A DNA stretch of 64,000 bases from Streptomyces sp. NRRL S-337. GTDB lineage: Bacteria > Actinomycetota > Actinomycetes > Streptomycetales > Streptomycetaceae. Below are positions 17,053 through 24,598 of this stretch, one piece after another. Where the stretch lies: the NCBI RefSeq assembly GCF_000720175.1, contig NZ_JOIX01000025.1, positions 27,759 through 91,758 of the forward strand, read 5' to 3'. How positions within the stretch are numbered: position 1 is the stretch's first letter; the number at the start of each line of letters is the position of its first letter. The notes under the pieces are model-generated. The model saw nothing but the letters and a program-made list of their open reading frames with translations. It was not told where the DNA came from and did not search any database. The position numbers and the translations under genes were made by a program.

Positions 17053-17484
17053 GGGTCCTCTTCATTGAGGCTGGAAGGTAAGGGCGAACGTCAACTCCGG
17101 TCGCGCCACCCACTGATGACGCCCACTCAACCCGACCAACCGGCCGAACACGCATGCCTCGGCGGCCGAATATCACCCATTGATCACCATGCGCTGCGCA
17201 GCGTAATGGCCTACCCAGTGGTAGCGGACCGTGAGCTGCCGCTTCACGGGAGGCACCCCACAAGGGTCTACACCTTTTTCCGACGAGCGGTGACGCACCT
17301 CACAGGCGCGCGCCACCCGCAGGCGGCGTCCGCCACCCGGCACCACCTCACCAACCTGACGTGGCAACACCTTCACCCGCTGTAGGCGAACGGTCCGAAT
17401 AGTGAGCGTTCACGCCATACGGGCAGGTCGGACCCCCAGACTTTTCCGGCTCACCGACGTCTCACCCAATGAACAGGCACGACC
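17053..17484. other. 432-bp intergenic region with a nested palindrome
   Basis: This region separates the divergent sigma-factor and permease genes, and I see no gene in it. It holds the perfect 12-bp palindrome CGCTGCGCAGCG (17192-17203) set inside CCAT (17187-17190) and ATGG (17206-17209), making an extended but slightly asymmetric inverted repeat. It could be an operator for either flanking gene. No convincing -35/-10 pair was identified, which may mean an ECF-type or otherwise non-standard promoter. Confidence 0.4.
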
Positions 17485-18897
17485 ATGAGCCGGACAAACA
17501 CCCGGTCCCCCGAGGACCCCCCGCAGGCCGCACCGGACGGCGAGTCCGTGTTGTCGCACGGCCTCAAGCAGCGTCATCTGTCGATGATCGCGCTCGGCGG
17601 GGTCATCGGCGCGGGACTCTTCGTCGGCTCCGGAGCCGGTATCGCAGCGGCCGGGCCGGCCATCGTGCTGCTCTTCGTCGGGGCCGGCGCCCTGGTCATG
17701 CTGATCATGAGGATGCTCGGCGAGATGTCCGCCGCCCGGCCCTCCACCGGCTCCTTCTCGGTGCACGCGGAGCAGGAGCTCGGCGCGTGGGCCGGGGTCA
17801 CCTCGGGCTGGATGTACTGGCTGATGCTCTGCGCCGGCGTGGCCGCCGAGGCCACCGCGGCCGGCACGATCATGCACACCTGGGTGCCGTTCCTCCCCGG
17901 CTACGGCTGGGTGGCGGTCTTCATGGCGTTCTTCTGCGCCAGCAATCTGACCGCCGTCAAGAACTTCGGGGAGTTCGAGTTCTGGTTCGCCGCGATCAAG
18001 GTCGCGACGATCGTGGCCTTCCTGGTGCTGGGTGTGCTGGGCATCCTCGGAGTCTTCGGCAACCCGCCCGGCACCCGCCACCTCACCGGCCACGGCGGCT
18101 TCTTCCCCACCGGCGCCGCCGGGCTCGCCGCCGGGCTGCTCACCACCATCTCCGGCTTCGCCGGTCTGGAGACCGTCACCATCGCAGCGGCGGAGTCCGA
18201 CCATCCGAGCCGGAACGTGGCCCGCGCCGTCCGCACCGCCGTCTGGCGCATCGCCGTCTTCTACATCGGCTCCATGGCCGTGGTCGTCACCCTCGTCCCG
18301 TGGAACGACCCGAAGGTCGCCACGGAGGGCCCGTACGTCACCGTGCTCGACCGGCTCGGCATCCCGGCCGCCGGCACGATCATGCAGGTCGTGGTGCTGG
18401 TGGCACTGCTCTCCGCGATGAACGCCAACATCTATGGCTCCTCGCGCATGGCGTACTCCCTCGTCAACCGGGGCCAGGGCCCGCGCTTCCTGAGCCGGGT
18501 CACCCGGGGCGTGCCGGCCGCGGCGGTGCTGGCGTCCTGCGCCTTCGGCTTCGCCGCCGTGATCGCCGGAATCGTCTGGCCGACCACCGTGTTCGCCTGG
18601 CTGCTGAACATCGCCGGCTGCGCGGTGCTGGTCGTCTGGTCCATCGTCTGCCTCACCCAGCTGAGGATGCGCCGCCGCCTGGAGCGCGAGGCACCCGAGC
18701 TGCTCTCCGTGCGGATGTGGGGCTTCCCGTACCTGACCTGGCTGGCGTTCGCCGCCATCCTCGGCATCTTCGCCGTCATGGCCGCCTCGGCCGACGGCCG
18801 CCATCAACTCGCCGGAACAGCCCTCGTGGTGGCCGCCCTGGCCACCGCGGGCCACCTCAGGCAGCGGCGCGGTCGGCGGGAGAAGAGCGGGGGGTGA
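17485..18897 (+). CDS. Amino-acid permease, APC superfamily (GABA/aromatic amino-acid type)
   Basis: A 470-aa protein with 12 hydrophobic segments. The N-terminal signature 'LKQRHLSMIALGGVIGAGLF' includes the unwound TM1 G-x-G-x-G substrate loop of APC permeases. 'MLGEMSAARPSTGSFSVHAE' and 'AWAGVTSGWMYWLMLC' match the AAT/GabP subgroup, and 'ANIYGSSRMAYSL' the loop before TM9. It imports an amino acid with protons across the cytoplasmic membrane; the exact substrate cannot be assigned from sequence by eye. ATG 17485 is the only good start. No partner catabolic genes flank it. Its 3' end abuts the decayed NB-ARC gene on the other strand. Confidence 0.88.
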   Translation: MSRTNTRSPEDPPQAAPDGESVLSHGLKQRHLSMIALGGVIGAGLFVGSGAGIAAAGPAIVLLFVGAGALVMLIMRMLGEMSAARPSTGSFSVHAEQELGAWAGVTSGWMYWLMLCAGVAAEATAAGTIMHTWVPFLPGYGWVAVFMAFFCASNLTAVKNFGEFEFWFAAIKVATIVAFLVLGVLGILGVFGNPPGTRHLTGHGGFFPTGAAGLAAGLLTTISGFAGLETVTIAAAESDHPSRNVARAVRTAVWRIAVFYIGSMAVVVTLVPWNDPKVATEGPYVTVLDRLGIPAAGTIMQVVVLVALLSAMNANIYGSSRMAYSLVNRGQGPRFLSRVTRGVPAAAVLASCAFGFAAVIAGIVWPTTVFAWLLNIAGCAVLVVWSIVCLTQLRMRRRLEREAPELLSVRMWGFPYLTWLAFAAILGIFAVMAASADGRHQLAGTALVVAALATAGHLRQRRGRREKSGG

Positions 18898-18911
18898 GGC
18901 GGGGGGCCGGG

Positions 18912-19657
18912 CCGGTCCCCCGGCGCCAGCCACCCGGCCAGGTCGGCGAAGGCGGCCGGCGGCCTGCCGCGGACCCGGGCCGCCGCGATGCGCAGCGCCA
19001 GCGGAAGTCCTCCGCACCGCTCGGCGATCCGCGCCGCGTGACGGGCCACCTCGTCGCCGGCCGGTCCGCCCGTCCCGGCGCCGGGGCGGGTGGCCGCCTC
19101 CAGCAGCAGCCGGACGGCAGCATCGTGCGGCAGCACGTCGAGGCCGATGCGATGGGCCTCGTCCACCGCGAGGAGCCGCCGTCTGCTGGAGACCAGCAGC
19201 CTGCTCCCGCCGGGCGGGGGCAGCATGGTGTGCCCCTGAGCGCTGTCGTGTGCGTTGTCCAGCACGACGAGCACGGGCCGCTCCGCCAGGTGCCGGCGGT
19301 AGACGGCGGCGCGGTCCTCGGCATGCACCGGAGCTGCCGCTTCCGGGAGGCCAGTTGGTGCAACAGGCGCCCGAGTGCCTCCCCGGGTGTCAGCGGGGGC
19401 ACACCCGGCTCATGTCCCCGCAGATCGACGTAGAGCAGGCTGCCGGGGAACCGCCGTAGCCGTAGCGCGGCATGGGCGGCCTGGATCAGGAGCTCGCTCT
19501 TGCCCACGCCGCCCGGGCCCGTCACCAGGCAGACGGCCTGGCCTGTCGAGCCGTCCCGGGCCTCCAGCGCCGCCACCAGAAGGCCAGTTCCGCCTCGTGG
19601 CCGATGTGGACCGACGACGGCGGCGGCAGCGCGCTGGACGGCGTGCCCACGGGCTGC
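18912..19657 (-). pseudogene. Decayed NB-ARC (AfsR-like) gene with two frameshifts
   Basis: Read on the minus strand, one frame gives 'SSVHIGHEAELAF'. Near 19577 it must shift to reach 'LVAALEARDGSTGQ' and Walker A 'VTGPGGVGKSELLIQAAH', then 'LLYVDLRGHEPGVPPLTP'. Near 19340 it must shift again to reach 'VHAEDRAAVYRRHLAERP', Walker B 'VLVVLDNAHDS', 'LLVSSRRRLLAVDEA' and 'CGGLPLALRIAAARVR'. All blocks are in correct NB-ARC order, so this is one gene broken by two single-base indels. It stops at about 18912, with no winged-helix or TPR part. The 5' end beyond 19657 has no start. It lies 15 bp downstream of the PaaK/NTase gene. Ends are approximate. Confidence 0.82.
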
Positions 19658-19671
19658 TGCGCGTCAAAGGA

Positions 19672-21576
19672 TCACAGGGTCCCACCCAGCCACCGTACAC
19701 AGGCCAGGGCGCCCCGGAGGAACTCGTCCGCCTCCGGCGATCCGGGCGCGGGCGGCGGCCGGTGCTCCCGGCCCACGGCGAAGGCGTGGCGGACAACCGG
19801 TGCGTTCGGCAACCCGAACTCCGTTGCGCGGTACAGGACTTCGCGGGCCGCTGTCACGCGCACGCCCTCGGACAGCAGCCGGTAGCGAAGCGCGTCGAGG
19901 CAGAAGCGGGAGGCGAGCCAGGCATCCCGCACCGGGTCCGTGCGCTGTCGGTCGGCGGCCGTCAGCCGGGTCCACAGCACGCTCTCCGCGTTCTGCGCCC
20001 AGAACCGGGCCTCGCCCACCACCTCCGGAACGGTCGGCCAGCCGAGTCCGGCCTCCTCCAGCGTGCCCAGGATCGGGTGGCGTTCCGCCAGCAGACGGCA
20101 GGCGACCAGCGGCGCGCGGGCCGGCCCGGCCGCCTCGGTGACGTTCACCCGCAGGGTGGCCAGGTGCCGGTTCATGGCCGCGGCCAGCGCGTACCAGCGC
20201 TCCTGGCACGGGTCGTCGTCGATGACGACGGTGATGTCGATGTCGCTGAAGCGGCTGACGGCGGCCGGGTCGAGCGCCGACCCGGTGAGGACGGCGGCCA
20301 GGACACCCGGCCGGCCGTGCAGGACATCGCGTGCCCAGGCCGCAATGTCCGCCGGAGGCAGGAACGCGGGGCGGACGGGGGCAGGATCGGCCGTCGGCCG
20401 CGCGACGCCCGAGGCTGCGCCCTCCACCCGGCGCAGCCGTACGGTCCGGCCGGCACCCAGCATCGAGCGCAACGCCGCGGCGATCGTGGTCCGTTGAAGG
20501 GGCGTGGCGGGACAGGGGTCATCGTGCTCCACAACGATGTCGTCCCCGTCCCGGGTGACCCGGGTGACGCCGAGGTCCAGTTGCCGGCAGAGCTTCGCCA
20601 GATCGATGCTCCGAACGCCGCGGTCTTCGGGCTCGGCCAGCAGCGCGTGCTGGGTACGCGCGGCGAGCAGCTGCAGTCGCGGGCCGGGCCGCCGGCACGC
20701 GCATGTGCCGTCCAACCAGCGGCCTCTGTCGCCGTTCACATAGCGCAGCAGCGGCATGGCGCGGTTGACCAGCGGCGTCACCGCGATGTCGCCGGCCACA
20801 CCGGGCGGCAGCGGGTCCCCCGCCGCTCCCACCACCTCCAGGAACACCCCCGTCTCCTCGACGTGATAGGTGCCGGTCCCCCCGCACTCGTGCGCGACGA
20901 TGCCGGCCTCGGCGAGCGTGTAGAGGGCGGTGACCGGGCAGTCGAAGGTCTCCCGGATCCGCTCCCGCAGGCCCGGGGTGAACTGCTCACCGGACAGCAC
21001 GACCAGCCGCGGTCCGGCCCCGCACGACGGGCCGAGGCGATCGCACAGGGCCGCCATCACACTCGGCATCACGGTGATCACCTGGCCGTGCAAGTCCTCG
21101 ACCGCGGAACGGAATTCCTCGTCCGGCAACTGCCAGGCACGGCTGAGGTTCCACTTGACCAGCCGGGCACCGGGCGGGTCCGCCGCGACCGAGGCCCGGG
21201 AGGCGGACGCCAGGTGGAGGGTCAGATGCGTGATCGACGGCTCGGTGTGCGCGCCGAGATGGCGCCGTACGTGCCGGATCAGCGCGGCGAGTTCCGCTTG
21301 CTGCGCCGCCTCGTCGACCACGATCTCCAGGGGTGCGCCGGTCGTCCCGGTGGTGTGCACCCGCCGCCACCGGCGGGCGTCCCCCTCGGCCGACCACAGG
21401 CGCGGCCGCTCGGTCCTGACGTCCGTACGGCGCAGCAGCGGCAGGCGGCGCAGGGTGGCGACCGCGTTCTCGGCGGTGACCGGTTCCGGTGGGATCAGCG
21501 TCTGGTAGTGGGGAACGTGCCGGCGGGCGTGGTGGAGCAGTGCGGCGAGCGCCGTCGGCGCGGGCTGGCCGGTCAT
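19672..21576 (-). CDS. PaaK-like adenylate-forming domain fused to a nucleotidyltransferase domain
   Basis: A 634-aa fusion. Residues 1 to about 390 are a phenylacetate-CoA-ligase (PaaK/CapK)-like adenylation domain: ATP loop 'TTGTTGAPLEI' (75-85), 'YTLAEAGIVAHEC' (219-231, the Y-x-x-x-E motif) and 'GDIAVTPLVNRAMPLLRY' (262-279). After these come 'NGDRGRW' and a Cys-x-Cys-R-R-P region (292-297). Residues 431-450 carry the Pol-beta/MNT nucleotidyltransferase signature: 'TGSALDP' then 'SRFSDIDITVV', with the two metal-binding Asp. The helical tail ('RFCLDALRYRLLSEGV') resembles the C-terminal helical domain of kanamycin-nucleotidyltransferase or HEPN partners. ATG 21576 overlaps the upstream stop (ATGA). 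It is the last gene of the TIR-STAND operon. Its substrate is unknown; I know of no characterised protein with this architecture. Confidence 0.8.
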   Translation of the reverse strand: MTGQPAPTALAALLHHARRHVPHYQTLIPPEPVTAENAVATLRRLPLLRRTDVRTERPRLWSAEGDARRWRRVHTTGTTGAPLEIVVDEAAQQAELAALIRHVRRHLGAHTEPSITHLTLHLASASRASVAADPPGARLVKWNLSRAWQLPDEEFRSAVEDLHGQVITVMPSVMAALCDRLGPSCGAGPRLVVLSGEQFTPGLRERIRETFDCPVTALYTLAEAGIVAHECGGTGTYHVEETGVFLEVVGAAGDPLPPGVAGDIAVTPLVNRAMPLLRYVNGDRGRWLDGTCACRRPGPRLQLLAARTQHALLAEPEDRGVRSIDLAKLCRQLDLGVTRVTRDGDDIVVEHDDPCPATPLQRTTIAAALRSMLGAGRTVRLRRVEGAASGVARPTADPAPVRPAFLPPADIAAWARDVLHGRPGVLAAVLTGSALDPAAVSRFSDIDITVVIDDDPCQERWYALAAAMNRHLATLRVNVTEAAGPARAPLVACRLLAERHPILGTLEEAGLGWPTVPEVVGEARFWAQNAESVLWTRLTAADRQRTDPVRDAWLASRFCLDALRYRLLSEGVRVTAAREVLYRATEFGLPNAPVVRHAFAVGREHRPPPAPGSPEADEFLRGALACVRWLGGTL

Positions 21577-22016
21577 CCCGGAAGCCAATCGGCGGCTTCC
21601 TGGTCGACCTCGGCCAGGAAGCCGGACAGTTCCTGGATGTCATGGCCGCCGGCGGCCCAGAATTCGGCGAGCGCGGCGGGACCGCTCTCCTCCCCGGGTT
21701 CTCCGGCAACGGGAGCGTGCAGCGCGTGGGCCCGGTAGTTGACCATGCTGACCAGCCGCAGCAGGTCCGCGGTGTTCCCGCCCTCGGCGGCCCAGCGGCT
21801 GCGCAGTTCGGCGAATCCCTCCGCGCCGTCCGGCACCGCTTCGGCCGACCGTGAGGCGTGCACCAGCAGGCGCAGATGGCCGCGCAGCAGCACCCCGGTC
21901 CGTTTGCTCATCCGGGCGGGGACGTTCTGGAGGAACGCCTCGTGCAGATAGTCCGGCAGTTCGGCGGCACGCAGCGTCGACCGCATCACCCGTACCGGCG
22001 TCTTGCGTCGAATCAC
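21573..22016 (-). CDS. 147-aa helical protein between TIR-STAND and PaaK/NTase genes
   Basis: GTG 22016 overlaps the TIR-STAND stop by 4 bp (GTGA), and its own stop overlaps the PaaK/NTase ATG by 4 bp (ATGA), so all three genes are translationally coupled. The protein is predicted to be all-helical: 'LPDYLHEAFLQNVPARMSKR', 'TGVLLRGHLRLLVHASRSAE', 'ADLLRLVSMVNYRAHAL' and 'HDIQELSGFLAEVDQEAADW'. There is no membrane segment and no catalytic motif I can name. A basic N terminus ('VIRRKTPVRVMRS') and acidic C terminus suggest a protein- or nucleic-acid-binding adaptor. I do not recognise a family. Confidence 0.75.
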   Translation of the reverse strand: MIRRKTPVRVMRSTLRAAELPDYLHEAFLQNVPARMSKRTGVLLRGHLRLLVHASRSAEAVPDGAEGFAELRSRWAAEGGNTADLLRLVSMVNYRAHALHAPVAGEPGEESGPAALAEFWAAGGHDIQELSGFLAEVDQEAADWLPG

Positions 22017-24448
22017 CGGGTCTCGCCCTCTGCCCCAGGGACACCGCCGGAGAAGCGGGTGGCCTGCTGGAGGTTCTCCAGCCGCCAGAGCATCCGGTCG
22101 ACCGCCTTGCGCACCGCGGGGTCCCGGGCCGGCTCCGAGGCGGCCTGCCGGGCGAGCTCCAGCGCCCGGGCCGGCAGGCGCAACCGCTCGTAGACGAGGG
22201 CGAGTCCGTGCAGGGCGCGGGGCAGGTCGATGGTCAGCGACAGGGCGCGCATCTCGCTCACCGTGCGCTCCAGGCTCCGCGCCGCGGCTTCGGGTGGCCC
22301 GAGGCGTGCCTCGCACATCGCCAGGCTCGCCTCCGTGTCGAGCCGGTGCCGGGCATCGGCGCGCTCGCCGCCGGCCGCCAGCGCGGTGCGATAGGCCGCG
22401 GCGGCTTCCTCGTACCGACCGCGCCGCAGATGGACATTGCCTTCCAGCTTGTGCGCGATCAGCAGGCCCGCGGCATCGCCCTCGCGGCCGCGCAGTGCGA
22501 TACAGATGCCCAGCTCGTGCAGCGTCGACCGGTCGTCCTCCTGCAGGTACGACAGGAACGCGCGCTGCCCTGCCAGTTCGGCGCGCAGGGCCGTTGCGTC
22601 GCCCGCTCCCGGGACCGCCTCGCATTCCCGCGCCAGTTGCCAGGCGGACCGGGTGTCGCCGAGCTGAGCGATCTTGCGGGACAGGCGGACCCGGAGGCGC
22701 ACCCGGTCCGCGGTGTCCCCGAGGCGATCGGACGCCTCGATCAGTGCCTTGGTGAGCAGGACGTACTCCTTCCAGAAGCCACGCGCGTTCAACCGGTCCA
22801 GCAGCCGGTCCGGGACCGCCTCGCGCAGGGCCCGCCACTCGCCGGTTTCCAGGGAGACGAGGGCCACCGGGGCGAGCACCCCCGCGAGGGACGCCAGCGC
22901 GTCACGCTCCGCTTCGGCTGCCAGACCCGCCAGTTCAGCGAGGATCTCGTGCAGCGCGGCCCGGCGTGCCGTGGGCTCCACGTCGTCCACGGCCTGGATG
23001 ACGAGCTGGGGCACCTCGACCCCGCCGGCCACCTGGACGACGAGGCAGCGCGGCACCAGATCGGACAAGGCGAGGGTGAACCAGGGCGGCAGGGTCATCC
23101 CGGCCGAGAGCAGATCCGCCAGTGCCACCCGGTCGAGCACCGCGGCGTATGCGAGCGCCTTGCGGTGCACGGGCGGCAGCCGGACGACGGCCGTGGACAC
23201 GAGCTTCCGGGCGGAGAGGACGTCCGACGGGAGACCGGGGCGGACGAGCAGGGCCGCCGGAACGTAGGCGGTGTGCGCGAGGAAGGTGCGCAGGGCGAGC
23301 GGATGGGAGAGCACGTCGGCCGGCAGCTGTTCCGCCAACTCCTGGGGATCGACGGGGAGGTTCATTCGCTCCGCCATGTGCGCGATGAAGTCGGTGCCTT
23401 CCGCTCGGGACATCGGCGGCACCAGGACGTGGCGGACTTCGGCGGTGTCGACCAGGTGCTCGGCGGCCGTGGCCAGGACCAGGCAGTCCGCATGGCCGGC
23501 GAAGGCGCGCAGCACGGTGCCCCCGGCGCGGTCCGTGCCGAGGTCGTCCAGCAGCACGAGGAGCGGTTCCTCCGCGACGCGGGCCAGCAGCGCGGCCAGC
23601 GCCTCCGGCCAGTCGTGGAGGTACAGCTCCTCGCTGGTCAGCCCGCGGCCGAACGTCCGGTCCAGCCAGGCGTTGACCTCCTCCACGAGGTAGCGCGGCT
23701 CGGCGGCCGTGGTGCCGCCCGCGGACAGGGCGAGCACGGTCCGGCCGGCCCGTAGGCCGTCCGCGGTGTCGCAGAGCACATGGGTCTTTCCGATGCCGGG
23801 GAGTCCGCACAGCACGACGGGTGCCCCGCCCGCGGTCACCGCGGCGCGGGCGGCCGCCACGGCGGAGCTCCGCTGCCAGCCGCCGGCCGGGGCGTGGAAG
23901 GCCGATCGGTAGTCCGTCGCGGGCGGTGGCTGTCCGGCCCGTAACGCCGATCCCGCGGGCTGCGGCGGCCCGGGCGCCTCACCGCGGATTCCGGCACACA
24001 GCCGGGTGAACGACCGGGGCTGGTCCAGTCCGCCCCGGAAGTCGCAGTAGGTGAACCGGTCCAGGAAGTCCAGATGTTCCAGTGCCGCGTCCGATGCTCC
24101 CGGGAGCAGTACGGGAATCACCCGCATCGAGCGGCCGCTGACCCGGGCCGCGACCGCGAGCCGTACCTCCTCGTTCTGCCACGGCCCGAGGCCGTGTGCG
24201 CCGCACATCGCCAGACAGCACGGGCTGTTGGCCAACGCCTCGTTCTGACGCTCCTGCCAGGGCTCGCCCGCCACCAGGCGCCAGTCGTCGAGGAAGACGT
24301 GGAAGCCCTCCGCGTGCAGCATCTCGGCGAGCCGGTGCACGACCGCCCGATCCTTTTTGGCGTTGTAGCTGATGAACGCGTCATAGGCCGGCCCCGCCGG
24401 ACGGGCTTCGCTCCCCACCACTCCCCCATCGCACCGCGCAGCTCCCAC
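22013..24448 (-). CDS. TIR domain - STAND/NB-ARC-like ATPase - TPR protein
   Basis: An 811-aa protein. Residues 21-155 are a TIR domain: 'YDAFISYNAKKDRAVVHRL', 'GFHVFLDDWRLVAGEPW' and 'GPWQNEEVRLAV'. In the last, W90-x3-E94 matches the catalytic-Glu pattern of NAD-consuming TIR domains. A STAND ATPase follows with Walker A 'GLPGIGKT' (215-222) and Walker B 'LLVLLDDLG'. From about residue 590 helical TPR-like repeats follow ('IAHKLEGNVHLRRGRYEEA', 'LHGLALVYERLRLPARALE'). GTG 24448 is chosen because GGAAG lies 6 nt upstream; GTG codons at 24421/24418 are alternatives. ATTATG (24505-24510) on the plus strand reads as a -10-like CATAAT about 50 nt upstream. It is the first gene of a three-gene operon. 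Bacterial TIR-STAND proteins are known phage sensors, so a defence role is plausible but inferred. Confidence 0.85.
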   Translation of the reverse strand: MGAARCDGGVVGSEARPAGPAYDAFISYNAKKDRAVVHRLAEMLHAEGFHVFLDDWRLVAGEPWQERQNEALANSPCCLAMCGAHGLGPWQNEEVRLAVAARVSGRSMRVIPVLLPGASDAALEHLDFLDRFTYCDFRGGLDQPRSFTRLCAGIRGEAPGPPQPAGSALRAGQPPPATDYRSAFHAPAGGWQRSSAVAAARAAVTAGGAPVVLCGLPGIGKTHVLCDTADGLRAGRTVLALSAGGTTAAEPRYLVEEVNAWLDRTFGRGLTSEELYLHDWPEALAALLARVAEEPLLVLLDDLGTDRAGGTVLRAFAGHADCLVLATAAEHLVDTAEVRHVLVPPMSRAEGTDFIAHMAERMNLPVDPQELAEQLPADVLSHPLALRTFLAHTAYVPAALLVRPGLPSDVLSARKLVSTAVVRLPPVHRKALAYAAVLDRVALADLLSAGMTLPPWFTLALSDLVPRCLVVQVAGGVEVPQLVIQAVDDVEPTARRAALHEILAELAGLAAEAERDALASLAGVLAPVALVSLETGEWRALREAVPDRLLDRLNARGFWKEYVLLTKALIEASDRLGDTADRVRLRVRLSRKIAQLGDTRSAWQLARECEAVPGAGDATALRAELAGQRAFLSYLQEDDRSTLHELGICIALRGREGDAAGLLIAHKLEGNVHLRRGRYEEAAAAYRTALAAGGERADARHRLDTEASLAMCEARLGPPEAAARSLERTVSEMRALSLTIDLPRALHGLALVYERLRLPARALELARQAASEPARDPAVRKAVDRMLWRLENLQQATRFSGGVPGAEGETR

Positions 24449-24598
24449 TACCGGCTTCCGGGACCGCCACGCATACGAACAGCGGCGCCCGGCACGGTGA
24501 CCCGATTATGCCCGGCGGCGACAAGGCGGGGCATCGGCCACGGCGCGGACACGGGCGCGGAGCGAGCGCCGGGCCCGCCCCGCCGGTCGGCGAAGCCC

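Noticed and set aside
17410..19017. 535-aa minus-strand frame across the permease
   Set aside because: His/Gly/Asp-rich shadow composition; the permease on the plus strand has clear APC motifs.
20200..20300. MNT/HEPN toxin-antitoxin module considered for the S-D-I-D motif
   Set aside because: The motif is inside a 634-aa fusion with an adenylation domain and in a three-gene operon, not in a two-gene antitoxin-toxin pair.
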